NCBI RefSeq assembly: GCF_002077695.1
Contig: NZ_MWUE01000017.1
Coordinates: 220,910 to 284,909, forward strand
Length of the DNA: 64,000 nt
Reading direction: 5' to 3'
Origin: Pantoea latae
Lineage (GTDB): Bacteria; Pseudomonadota; Gammaproteobacteria; Enterobacterales; Enterobacteriaceae
Position numbers and translations under genes: made by a program. Position 1 is the first letter of the stretch. Every line of letters starts with the position of its first letter. Of this stretch, positions 45,004 to 53,365 are shown piece by piece. The notes below the pieces were generated by a model, which was given only the letters and a program-made list of their open reading frames with translations, was not told the DNA's origin and did no database searches.

Positions 45004-45813
45004 ATGATTTATACGATCGATGGCAGCATTACTTATAACACCGATGACTGCACGCTAAGTCATCTGCCCACCCAGGAATCACTAAGCCTCAGCATCTCAA
45101 CCGGGCGTCTGTTTGAGCGCCTGCTGATATCTGAAGGCGACATACTCTCGCGCGAGACCCTGCTGACGGACGTATGGGATAAATATGGCCTGCGCGGCTC
45201 CAACAGCAATCTTAATCAGTATCTCAGTATTCTCCGTAGAGCGCTGGCAGCGTACGGCTGCGAGAATTTGATTATCACCATTCCAAAAGTCGGCATACGC
45301 CTGAATACCGACATCCCTGTTGAGCGCACCGCTTCCTCTTCAGCGCCGGTCAATGACGCAGAACAGGATAAGGTGTTTACGCAGCAGGTCGAACCCGCCG
45401 CACCCTTCTCTTTGCCGATCGCGCCTGACGCGCCGGTAAAAAAATACCAATGGCTCTATCTTCTGGCGGGCGGAATTTGTCTGCTTGGCGTGTTGGTCTG
45501 GGGATATCTGGCGCTGCATAAAGAGGGGGAGGAAACGCCTGCGGCCACGCTTAGCTTAACAGGCGGCTGCCAGGCCGTGGTGCTTCAGGGCATTGATGAC
45601 GAAGAGCGTCAGACGCTGACCAGCCAGATTGAGCAGATGCTCAGAGAAAACCATCAGCTATGCGACAAAAGTCGGCGCATCTACTTTGACAGAAATACCG
45701 CGTTCACTACGCAGAATTATGGCCGCACCATCCTTTCTTCCTGCAAGCTGAACAGCGACGGTCATGTGATCGCCTGTGATAATTTTTACTACCTCGACTG
45801 GAGAATGGAGTGA
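45004..45813 (+). CDS. ToxR/CadC-like membrane transcriptional regulator (MarT-like)
   Basis: A 269-residue protein with an N-terminal OmpR-type winged helix in the cytoplasm (residues 1-105; STGRLFERLLISEGDILSRE, SNLNQYLSILRRALAAYGCE, IITIPKVGIRL), a Pro/Ser-rich linker, one transmembrane helix (about 149-171) and a periplasmic domain of about 95 residues containing cysteines. It is followed with GTGA overlap by a FidL-like gene. The pair matches Salmonella MarT-FidL, where MarT activates the surface adhesin gene misL. Fimbrial, secretion and giant adhesin genes follow here, so control of surface factors is a fair inference. Confidence 0.82.
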   Translation: MIYTIDGSITYNTDDCTLSHLPTQESLSLSISTGRLFERLLISEGDILSRETLLTDVWDKYGLRGSNSNLNQYLSILRRALAAYGCENLIITIPKVGIRLNTDIPVERTASSSAPVNDAEQDKVFTQQVEPAAPFSLPIAPDAPVKKYQWLYLLAGGICLLGVLVWGYLALHKEGEETPAATLSLTGGCQAVVLQGIDDEERQTLTSQIEQMLRENHQLCDKSRRIYFDRNTAFTTQNYGRTILSSCKLNSDGHVIACDNFYYLDWRME

Positions 45814-46304
45814 ACCGTCGCGCACTCGTCATGACTACGGCGCTGTTAGCCCTGCTTATCCTGCTGACGGCCAGCGTCGTTACCTACAGCAAGCGTGCGG
45901 AAACCTATCCGTTCCGCTGCTCCACCTTTACGCGTTACGATCTCAGCCGTAAAGATGATGCGCGCAGAGAGTTTGCCGTGACGCAAGACCTGCGTTTTAT
46001 TAATGCGGATTCCGGCTATCTGTTGCTAAACGGACAGGTAACGGATGGCGAAAAGGTGACAATGCTGAACCGTAAAATTAACCTGATCGACGGCGGAAAA
46101 ATTGACGCCGACACCTATCGTTACCGTATCGATAAGATTGTCCCTGCCTCTACCGACAACACGCCCGATAGCCTGTTTACTCTGCTGCTGGCGGAACTCA
46201 CCCTCGACTCCTCCTATCTGCAGCTTGATGTGACCAAAGTCGATCATAACGCCTATCTGATTGGTGGGCCGCTCTCCTATCTTTTTACCTGCCAGCGCTA
46301 CTGA
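45810..46304 (+). CDS. FidL-like membrane-anchored protein
   Basis: A 164-residue protein with one N-terminal transmembrane helix (ALVMTTALLALLILLTASVV) and a periplasmic domain with RCSTFTRYDLSRKDDARREF, LLLNGQVTDGEKVTMLNRKI and a C-terminal LIGGPLSYLFTCQRY. The start is a GTG overlapping the stop of the MarT-like gene. In known systems such partners sit beside ToxR-like regulators and may tune them through the periplasmic domains; the biochemical role is not established. Confidence 0.75.
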   Translation: MNRRALVMTTALLALLILLTASVVTYSKRAETYPFRCSTFTRYDLSRKDDARREFAVTQDLRFINADSGYLLLNGQVTDGEKVTMLNRKINLIDGGKIDADTYRYRIDKIVPASTDNTPDSLFTLLLAELTLDSSYLQLDVTKVDHNAYLIGGPLSYLFTCQRY

Positions 46305-46309
46305 GAGCG

Positions 46310-46343
46310 AAGGAGAAGCAGGCGTTTCTTCTCCTTACGCCTG
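46310..46343. terminator. hairpin pair between the convergent fidL-like and DUF1795 genes
   Basis: AAGGAGAAG (46310-46318) pairs with CTTCTCCTT (46328-46336), and the overlapping CAGGCGT (46319-46325) pairs with ACGCCTG (46337-46343). These alternative stems in a 45-base convergent gap suggest a bidirectional terminator, though U-tracts are poor. Confidence 0.4.
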
Positions 46344-46349
46344 ACGTTC

Positions 46350-46784
46350 TCAAATGTCGATGCGGAAACTCTGCAGGATAGCGTTGAAGCGCTGGGTGTC
46401 GGCCTGCGTCGGCTCACAAGGGCTGGAGAGTGAGAAGATAAGCAGATGCTCCATGTCCAGAGTAAAGAGCGCCTGCTTTTGAAACAGGCGAAGATTATCC
46501 GGGCGTAGAAAGTCATAGCTGAGCATCACGCCGGTTGCCAGACCTTCACCTAGCTCCGCCTCTTCGCAGGGCGCCTGTCTCCACCCTTTAGTTTGCTGTT
46601 GTAAGAGGCCGAGCTGGCTGGCGATATACTCCTCGAGGCTGTTACAGTTGCCCAGGCTGTCGCGCGACAGAGTAATGGGCGGCTCTCTGCCGCTGGGATC
46701 GGCGAAGGTGTTCAGCGTGCGTTCGCTGTATCCTTCCGGCAGCGTAATCATCCCTTCGCTAAAGCGACACATCCTTTTATCCAT
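46350..46784 (-). CDS. DUF1795 (DcrB/Eag-like) protein at the end of the secretion operon
   Basis: A 144-residue protein: RFSEGMITLPEGYSERTLNT, ITLSRDSLGNCNSLEEYIAS and QALFTLDMEHLLIFSLSSPC fit DUF1795, the fold of DcrB, PsbP and the Eag chaperones of T6SS effectors. It has no signal peptide, so a cytoplasmic role is likely. The start at 46784 overlaps the ABC exporter gene by eight bases. In this place it could be a chaperone or accessory factor for the type I substrate; that is inference. The frame is open upstream to 46850 inside the exporter gene. Confidence 0.7.
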   Translation of the reverse strand: MDKRMCRFSEGMITLPEGYSERTLNTFADPSGREPPITLSRDSLGNCNSLEEYIASQLGLLQQQTKGWRQAPCEEAELGEGLATGVMLSYDFLRPDNLRLFQKQALFTLDMEHLLIFSLSSPCEPTQADTQRFNAILQSFRIDI

Positions 46785-48933
46785 CTGTTCTCTCCATTGC
46801 TGTGTCAGTAAAAATGTGTTCCGCTGCCGTCTCGCTGAGTTTCCCGTCACGCAGCCTGACGATCCTGTCGGCGCTTCTGATGGTTTCAGGGCGATGAGCG
46901 ATGATAATGCGGGTAATGTTCATGCGCCTGATGGCCGCGTTAATCTGAGCTTCATTAGGAAGATCCAGATGACTGGTCGCTTCATCCAGCAGCAAAATCT
47001 GCGGCTGGCGATAGAGGGCGCGCGCCAGCAGCAGACGCTGTAACTGGCCGCCCGACAGGAACGAGCCCATATCGCCGACCAGACTCTGGTAGTTCATCGG
47101 CATCCTCATGATGTCGCCGTGAATTTGCGCCAGACGCGCGACGCGGGTGATCCTGGCGTAGTCAGGCTGGCTGTCGAAAAAGCTGATGTTCTCGGCAATC
47201 GATCCTGAGAACAAAATATCATCCTGCATTACGCAGCCGATACGGTTGCGATGGCGCACTAAACCCGCTTGTGCAATATCGACGCCGCCAACGCTGAGCG
47301 AGCCTTTCTGCGGCTGCAGCAGGCCAAGGATAATTTTGGCCAGCGTGGTTTTTCCCTGGCCCGAAGCGCCGACGATGGCAATGCTTTCGCCTGCTTTTAT
47401 CGTCAGGCTGGCGTCCTCGATAATCCATGGGTCGGCGGCAGCGTAACGGAAGCTGACTGCGTTCAGGACGATATCCTGATGGGCTGGCTCTGGTTCGAAC
47501 GGATTAGCATCGCCTTCATGCCTGGGCTCGGTTTCGGAAAGTACGATATCTGCCAGCCGCTCGCCGTGCATGCGCAGCATGCGGAAATCGATAATGGCGT
47601 TAATGAGACCGGCGCCGCGGCTGATAAACTGATCGGCGAAGCTGATAAACGCGGTCAGCATACCAGCCGAGAAGTGGCCGTTCAGAACCTGAAGCGCCGC
47701 CAGCCATACCAGCACGACGCGACCAACAGACGTCAGCAAACCTTGCGCCGAACCAAACAGGATAGTGAGCTTCTCCATCACGATGCTTTTGTTAGTGCTG
47801 TCGACCAAAGAATTCATATAGGCGGCAAGACGCGGCATCTGCTTGTTATGGGTTTTGATCGCCTGAATGCCGCGCAGGGTTTCCAGCAGCGATGACTGGG
47901 TGCGGGCTGCGCTGATAATCTGCTCTTCACTGGCGCGGCGCATCGGGTCGAAAGCGGTAAAACGCAGCATGGCATAGGCAATGAACAGCGCTATCACCAG
48001 CGAGGTGAGCGGCACGTTGTAGATACAAAGCATCACCACGGTGACGATCGACATCACGCCATCCAGTACCGTGCTGATAAAGCGCGTCGTGAGAGTGCTC
48101 TGGATGCTGTTTAGCGATCCATAGCGGGAGAGCACATCGCCTACATGGCGCGCTTCAAACCAGTCCAGCGGCAGTTTTAGCATGTGATGGCAGACGTTGC
48201 TGGTCCACTGCACGCTTAGCTGGCTGGAGAAGCAGCTCATTACCCAGGAGCGCAGGGCGGTAATCAGCGTCTGGAACAGCGCAATCATAATAAAGCCGAT
48301 GCCCAACAGATTTAGCAGAGCGTAGTCTGCTGACACCAGCACCATATCCATGACCCACTGCATAAAGAAGGGCGACAGCACGCCAAACAGCTCCAGCGCA
48401 ATGGATAAAATCAGCACCTGGACGAAAGCGGAACGGACGCCGGTAACGCTGCCGATCAGCTTACGCATCGAAATGCGCACCTTTTCCTGTCTCGGGGCAA
48501 AGCTTGCCGAGGGCAGCAGTTCGAGCGCCACGCCGGTAAAGGCGGAGGCCACCTCCTTTAGCGGAACTTCCCGAATGCCGCGCGCCGGATCGTGCAGGAT
48601 TACTTTTTTGCCGCTTACTCGCTTTAGCACCACAAAGTGATTCATCTCCCAGTGCAGTATGCAGGGAAGACGCAGTTTCGACAGTTCATCCAGTTCGATG
48701 CGCAGCGCGCGCGATTGCAGATGAAGCTGCTGCGCCACGCTGATAATGTCGGCCAGCGTGGCGCCTTTTAGCGACGTGGTGAACCGCCCGCGTAGCCCGA
48801 TCATATCGATTTCATGACCGTGATAATGGGCGATCATGCCGAGGCAGGCCAGGCCGCACTCTGTCGCCTGCGACTGACGGATTAAAGGCAGGCGATTAAA
48901 CCAGCTGAAGTTGAGCTTCTCAAGTAGCAACAC
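46777..48933 (-). CDS. C39-peptidase ABC exporter, CvaB-like bacteriocin transporter
   Basis: A 718-residue protein of the peptidase-containing ABC transporter class. The N-terminal C39 domain has the catalytic Cys26 in SQATECGLACLGMIAHYHG, the His in LHWEMNHFVVLKRV and the Asp in ILHDPARGI, so it should cut double-glycine-type leaders. Six transmembrane helices follow, then an ATPase domain with Walker A GASGQGKTT, signature FLSGGQLQRLLLARAL and Walker B ILLLDEATSHLD. The start is GTG at 48933. It is 16 bases after the CvaA-like gene. A microcin precursor with a fitting leader lies at 57597-57914. Confidence 0.92.
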   Translation of the reverse strand: MLLLEKLNFSWFNRLPLIRQSQATECGLACLGMIAHYHGHEIDMIGLRGRFTTSLKGATLADIISVAQQLHLQSRALRIELDELSKLRLPCILHWEMNHFVVLKRVSGKKVILHDPARGIREVPLKEVASAFTGVALELLPSASFAPRQEKVRISMRKLIGSVTGVRSAFVQVLILSIALELFGVLSPFFMQWVMDMVLVSADYALLNLLGIGFIMIALFQTLITALRSWVMSCFSSQLSVQWTSNVCHHMLKLPLDWFEARHVGDVLSRYGSLNSIQSTLTTRFISTVLDGVMSIVTVVMLCIYNVPLTSLVIALFIAYAMLRFTAFDPMRRASEEQIISAARTQSSLLETLRGIQAIKTHNKQMPRLAAYMNSLVDSTNKSIVMEKLTILFGSAQGLLTSVGRVVLVWLAALQVLNGHFSAGMLTAFISFADQFISRGAGLINAIIDFRMLRMHGERLADIVLSETEPRHEGDANPFEPEPAHQDIVLNAVSFRYAAADPWIIEDASLTIKAGESIAIVGASGQGKTTLAKIILGLLQPQKGSLSVGGVDIAQAGLVRHRNRIGCVMQDDILFSGSIAENISFFDSQPDYARITRVARLAQIHGDIMRMPMNYQSLVGDMGSFLSGGQLQRLLLARALYRQPQILLLDEATSHLDLPNEAQINAAIRRMNITRIIIAHRPETIRSADRIVRLRDGKLSETAAEHIFTDTAMERTDG

Positions 48934-48949
48934 GGAGCAGACCTTTTAA

Positions 48950-50209
48950 TCAGAGCGAAATTTTATGTCCCAGCGCGTACAAGGGTTCCAGTGCCCACTG
49001 GTAAAGACGACGTTTGTCGACAATAAAGTCCGCCTCCAGCGCCATGCCGGGCCTGAGCGGCTCGCTGCGCTGGTAGGCTTGAATGGTCTGCTTATCCAGC
49101 GCCACCAGCACGCGATACTGCTGTTCCTGAACAGGGCTGTGCCCGGTGATCAGGGCCACTTCCTGAGGAGAAAGCGCTGCTCGCGACACGTCGATGACCT
49201 TGCCGTAGTGCTGACCAAATTTTTGATAGGGGAAAGCTTTATAGCGCAACACCACGCGCTGGCCGGGCTGGATAAAACCTACAGCGCTTGTATTTACCAT
49301 AATACGGGCCACCAGTTCGCTGTCGCCGGGCAGGATCGCCACGGCTGACTGGCCGGCACTTAACGTCTGACCGCTTTTTGCCATCATCATGGCGACGTAG
49401 CCGCTCTTTGGTGCGCGCAGCTCAAAGGCGCGACGCGCTTCATTTTCCGCCGTTGACTGGTGGTTATCCGCCAGCTGGCGTTCAATATCGTTACGCTTCT
49501 TCTCTGCATCAAGCGGCTTCTCACGCAGCAGCTGTTGTGCCTGCGCGACTCTTTGCTGGATCTCAATCGCCTGCCGTTGCTCATCCTGATAGCGAGCCTG
49601 GCTGTCGAGCAGAGTCGACTCCTGTTCCTCCAGCTGGCGACGAGAGGCGTAACCCTGAGCGTGCATAGCGCTGAGTTTACTGAGCTGCGCTTGCGCCAGC
49701 GCAACCTGCTTTTGCCGGTGCGCCAGCTGGCGCCCGAGCTGCGCCTGCTGCTGTTTCAGTCCGCTGATCGTCTCTTTGATCCCCTGCATCTCAACGTCAT
49801 GCCGCCTGCTAAGGCTGTGCAGATCCTGCTGAAGCCGGGCGCGCTGCGCGGCAAGATTCTCGGCAACCACCTGACGCGTCTGTCCCAGCTGCGTGGAGAC
49901 CTCCGCTGAGAGCACCATCAGCACCGCGCCTTGCTCGACCTTTTGGCCTTCCTGAACCGGGATATCGATAACGGTGGCGCTGACCGGCGGAGGAACGATG
50001 ACCATGCCATTCTTTGGCAGCAGCTCGCCGACAGAAGATTCATATCGGGTATAGCTGCCAAAAATAAATAACAGGCCGGTCGCCGTCGTAATAAACATCA
50101 CCACGCTGATGAGCAGCCAGCGATAGGGCGGGCAGTAGAGCGCGACGCTGCCTGAGCTGCCGCGGTTGGCCGCGTCGAGCGCCTGCTGGCGAAATAGAGG
50201 CTGTTCCAT
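48950..50209 (-). CDS. HlyD-family periplasmic adaptor, CvaA-like
   Basis: A 419-residue membrane-fusion protein. A single N-terminal transmembrane helix (WLLISVVMFITTATGLLFIF) is followed by a lipoyl-like half motif (VIDIPVQEGQKVEQGAVLMV), long coiled-coil hairpin helices (RQVVAENLAAQRARLQQDLH to ..IQQRVAQAQQLLREK), the second lipoyl half (LRAPKSGYVAMMMAKSGQTL) and a beta-barrel region. It bridges the CvaB-like exporter and the TolC-like channel. Its ATG is 24 bases after the TolC-like gene. Confidence 0.9.
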   Translation of the reverse strand: MEQPLFRQQALDAANRGSSGSVALYCPPYRWLLISVVMFITTATGLLFIFGSYTRYESSVGELLPKNGMVIVPPPVSATVIDIPVQEGQKVEQGAVLMVLSAEVSTQLGQTRQVVAENLAAQRARLQQDLHSLSRRHDVEMQGIKETISGLKQQQAQLGRQLAHRQKQVALAQAQLSKLSAMHAQGYASRRQLEEQESTLLDSQARYQDEQRQAIEIQQRVAQAQQLLREKPLDAEKKRNDIERQLADNHQSTAENEARRAFELRAPKSGYVAMMMAKSGQTLSAGQSAVAILPGDSELVARIMVNTSAVGFIQPGQRVVLRYKAFPYQKFGQHYGKVIDVSRAALSPQEVALITGHSPVQEQQYRVLVALDKQTIQAYQRSEPLRPGMALEADFIVDKRRLYQWALEPLYALGHKISL

Positions 50210-50233
50210 TAGGTCTTCATCATTCAGGGGAGG

Positions 50234-51565
50234 TTAGCGGCACTGGAAGTCGTGCAGCGCGGCCAGCGACAGCGCGCCGGTGCTTTGCGCCAGGCTGACA
50301 AGGGCGCTGAGGTAGTTCAGACGCGCCGCCGCCAGATCCTGTAACGCGGCGAAATATTTTTGCTGCGCCTCCATCTCATCATTAACGGTGCGAAATCCCA
50401 GTTCGCGGCCATAGCGCACAGAAACTACTTTTGCGCGCGCGGCGTCGACCGCATGGTTTTGCGCATCGATTAATGCGCTGCCGTTAGTCAGCCCCAGCCA
50501 GGCGGCGCGCGTCTCCTCTGCTGCCTTACGCTGCGCCTCTTGCAGCGAGTATTTGGCGGCTTCGCGGCGATGCGCCGCTTCAAAGGATTGCGAAAGCTGA
50601 CTACCGCCCGCGAACAGCGGCATCGAGACGTTGACGCCATACTGCAGATTGCTGGTTTTCGTGCTGGTGCCGAAGATAGCATCGTAGAGAAGGTTGTCGC
50701 TGTTATCGCTGCGACTCCAGTTCTTGCCGTAGCGGGCATAAAGCGACGCCGCTGGCAGATGCGCGCCGTTGGCCGCCAGCACATCGGCGTCCGCCTGCGC
50801 ACTGTGGGATGTCGCCAGTCTGATCTCGCTGTTGCGCTGCTGACTGGCCATCAGCGCGTCGGCGAGAGAAGGGTAGGGCAGCGCATTCAGACAGCGAAAG
50901 TCTACCGGCTCCAGCGCGACACTGTTCAGACCCGATAAACGCTGCAGCGCTTCGCCTGCCAGCAGCAGCTGACTGTTGGCTTCAATCTCTTTCGCCTGAG
51001 CGATGGCGTAATTTGCGCTGGCTTCATCCACTTCGATCCGCGTATTAAGTCCATTTTCTGCACCGGCGCGCAGCTGCTTCATCTGCTGAGCGAACTGCCT
51101 GGTGGCCGTCTGTGCCGCCCGCAGCACCTCCTGCTGATAGAGCACGCTAAAGTAAGCGTTCGCCACGGCGGCCAGCAGCTTCTCTTGCGCCTGACGCATC
51201 TGCGCCTCAGCCGTGGCGGCGATGGCGGCGCCTTTGCGCCAGCCGGCGTATTTGCTGATGTCGAACAGCGGCTGACTGAGCTGCACGCCATAGCTGTGGG
51301 ACGTGACACCGCTCTGATATTTTTTATCCGGCTGCTGCTGGCGATCCCAGCTGCTCTCTAGCGTCAGCGAAGGCAGCATGCCTGACAGCCCTTGCCACCT
51401 TTTTTGTTTGTCCGCCTCGCTGGTTTGCCGGCTGGCTTGCCAGACAGAATCATGAGCGAGCGCCGCCTGTGCTGCCTGCTGTAAGGTTGTCGCATACAAA
51501 GACACAGGCAGGCAAAGCAGCGCCAGCCATAGATAGCTGAAAGTTTGCATGTTCATGTTATTCAC
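50234..51565 (-). CDS. TolC-family outer membrane channel
   Basis: A 443-residue outer-membrane efflux protein with a signal peptide ending ..SLYA and the repeated TolC architecture: long helices such as QTSEADKQKRWQGLSGMLPS and LTLESSWDRQQQPDKKYQSG at the start and NEIRLATSHSAQADADVLAA in the second half. It completes a type I secretion system with the following CvaA- and CvaB-like genes, so this exporter does not depend on chromosomal TolC. The first codon at 51565 is GTG; an ATG at 51556 is an alternative. It begins 15 bases after a response-regulator gene. Confidence 0.88.
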   Translation of the reverse strand: MNNMNMQTFSYLWLALLCLPVSLYATTLQQAAQAALAHDSVWQASRQTSEADKQKRWQGLSGMLPSLTLESSWDRQQQPDKKYQSGVTSHSYGVQLSQPLFDISKYAGWRKGAAIAATAEAQMRQAQEKLLAAVANAYFSVLYQQEVLRAAQTATRQFAQQMKQLRAGAENGLNTRIEVDEASANYAIAQAKEIEANSQLLLAGEALQRLSGLNSVALEPVDFRCLNALPYPSLADALMASQQRNSEIRLATSHSAQADADVLAANGAHLPAASLYARYGKNWSRSDNSDNLLYDAIFGTSTKTSNLQYGVNVSMPLFAGGSQLSQSFEAAHRREAAKYSLQEAQRKAAEETRAAWLGLTNGSALIDAQNHAVDAARAKVVSVRYGRELGFRTVNDEMEAQQKYFAALQDLAAARLNYLSALVSLAQSTGALSLAALHDFQCR

Positions 51566-51580
51566 TGCATAACGCCCGGA

Positions 51581-52237
51581 TTAAATCAGTTCCTGAGCGA
51601 AGACATATTTAATGAGATCGGCATTCGACTGCAGCTGCAGTTTGCGCATCGCATTATATTTTTGCGTGGCCACCGTACTGACGCTGCGCTTGCGCGCTTT
51701 GGCTATATCCATCAGGCTGTAACCCATGGCAAAAAGCCGGATAACTTCAATTTCCGACGGCGAGAGTAATGCGCTTACGGGTTCCGCTAACGCCGCCTGC
51801 GTCAGGGGTTTTACCTGTTCAGAATAAAAGGTGCCGTGGGTGGCCGAGCAAACCCAGCGAAACGCCTTAATCAGCTCCCGTCGATCGTCGCGTTTACTGA
51901 CAATGGCGTTGACCGGTATCTTCATCACTTTTTTCAAAATCGCCGGGTTGGTTTGTGCGGTCAGTACAATAATGGCGAGCCTGGGAAGCTGGCGGTGTAT
52001 CTCCTCGAGCTTGCTGACGCCGTTCAAATCGTGACGCTCCAGATGAAAGGTAAAATCGGTGATCAAAATATCCAGCGGCTCCTCTTTTAGGCTGATTAAC
52101 AGATGGCCGGTATCAGCCGGGCAGGCGCTGATTTGATGATGGGTTAATTCAGCCGCCAGCGTAGATTCCACCGCGCACACCATAAACGGGCTCTCGTCAG
52201 ATACACCAACCCGTAGCATCCTTATATTCTGTGGCAT
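51581..52237 (-). CDS. LuxR-type response regulator (RcsB/FimZ-like)
   Basis: A 218-residue two-domain regulator. The receiver domain keeps the acidic pocket VGVSDESPF, the phospho-acceptor region DILITDFTFHLERHDLNGV and the VSKRDD lysine. The C-terminal LuxR helix-turn-helix is LSPSEIEVIRLFAMGYSLMD and KRSVSTVATQKYNAMRKLQL. A TTG further upstream is a poorer start than the ATG at 52237. It is located between the fimbrial operon and the secretion genes on the same strand, the position FimZ-like regulators often hold, so control of fimbriae is likely. No histidine kinase is nearby. Confidence 0.82.
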   Translation of the reverse strand: MPQNIRMLRVGVSDESPFMVCAVESTLAAELTHHQISACPADTGHLLISLKEEPLDILITDFTFHLERHDLNGVSKLEEIHRQLPRLAIIVLTAQTNPAILKKVMKIPVNAIVSKRDDRRELIKAFRWVCSATHGTFYSEQVKPLTQAALAEPVSALLSPSEIEVIRLFAMGYSLMDIAKARKRSVSTVATQKYNAMRKLQLQSNADLIKYVFAQELI

Positions 52238-52296
52238 ACCTTCTGATAACTCCTTATTTAACAAAAACAGATAAAACAGTGCAGACGCCCTGACTG

Positions 52297-53358
52297 CTAC
52301 TGATAGCTAATGGTGTACTGCGCGACCGCACTGGCGCTTCCGGGAGTGACCGTATCGGCTATCTGGTAGTAGCGCGCATACAGCGGTACGCTGATTAACG
52401 CGCTGGCCAGCGGATAAGAGGCCACGTGAAAAGGCGAGCCCAGACTGAGCGGCTGCTGACTCTCGTTCATTAGCTGCACGCCGAGGCCGCTGGCGGTCGA
52501 CGCGGCGTTTAATGCCAGTACCCCGGCGTCGGAATAACCGCTGGCGGCTACGCCATCGAACTGCATCATCACGTTAAATTGGCCGGACAATAGCGCTTCG
52601 CAGTTGAGGTTGATGGTAAAAGGCGTCATCTCGCTGCTCTGTCCCGGGCCCGATCCCAGACCGCTGGTAGCACTGGCGGTATAGCTGCCTAGCGTAACCG
52701 TCTGGTTGGTATCGCTGGCAACCTTGCAAGTTTCGTCTGTTACCGCGATCGCCTGTTTAATATTGGTGAAGTAGAACTTGAGGTCGCTGCCCTTGACGTA
52801 AGAGCCCACGTTAAAGACGTTGACATAGCTGGGCAAAAGGGTAGAGGCGGCCATAGAGGAAGAGGTTCTGACAATTTCAAAAGGCACCGTAAGCGAGATC
52901 GTCGTATAGCGACCGATAGTGCCGCCGCTGGTATAGGCGAAGGTGCTCACTATTTGACCGGTTGGGATGCTGGCGGGTTCAGTAGAGAGATCGCCGCCAT
53001 AGCCGGTATAGAGCGTCAGCCCATAGCCCAGCGCACCTTCTGCAATCGCCTGACGTTTAAAAAAGACTTCGCTGGTAAGTCCATCAGAATACTGCAGGAG
53101 ATTATTCAGCGCGCAGAGAAAAGTCACGGTTACGCTGCCGCTGTAGAGCACGGTGCCGACGGGAACCGAGGGCGAAATGTGCAGCCCCAGGGTGCTGAAA
53201 TCCAGCGCGGCATCGCTCTTGTCTTTTTTACAGTTCAGGGTAACGCCATCGGCGGCGCTGGCGTGCGTTGCCGTCAAAGCAAACACTGAGACGGCGAAAA
53301 GCACCACCACAATCAGCTGCGAAAACCGGTTACTGCCAGAATTAAATATCATCTTCAT
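52297..53358 (-). CDS. fimbrial tip adhesin / minor fimbrial protein
   Basis: A 353-residue exported protein, about twice the size of a pilin, suggesting an N-terminal receptor-binding domain plus a C-terminal pilin domain. The signal sequence SQLIVVVLFAVSVFALTA ends ..ASA before ADGVTLNCKK. The C-terminal half (TLGSYTASATSGLGSGPGQS to ..VAQYTISYQ) has the incomplete Ig-fold strand pattern with a penultimate tyrosine used in donor-strand exchange. The start at 53358 lies seven bases after the usher stop. Last gene of the fimbrial operon. Confidence 0.82.
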   Translation of the reverse strand: MKMIFNSGSNRFSQLIVVVLFAVSVFALTATHASAADGVTLNCKKDKSDAALDFSTLGLHISPSVPVGTVLYSGSVTVTFLCALNNLLQYSDGLTSEVFFKRQAIAEGALGYGLTLYTGYGGDLSTEPASIPTGQIVSTFAYTSGGTIGRYTTISLTVPFEIVRTSSSMAASTLLPSYVNVFNVGSYVKGSDLKFYFTNIKQAIAVTDETCKVASDTNQTVTLGSYTASATSGLGSGPGQSSEMTPFTINLNCEALLSGQFNVMMQFDGVAASGYSDAGVLALNAASTASGLGVQLMNESQQPLSLGSPFHVASYPLASALISVPLYARYYQIADTVTPGSASAVAQYTISYQ

Positions 53359-53365
53359 TGCCCGT

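Noticed and set aside
44804..45007. 67-codon plus-strand frame before the MarT-like gene
   Set aside because: No domain, signal or good ribosome-binding site, and its composition does not look coding; probably part of the leader region of the regulator.
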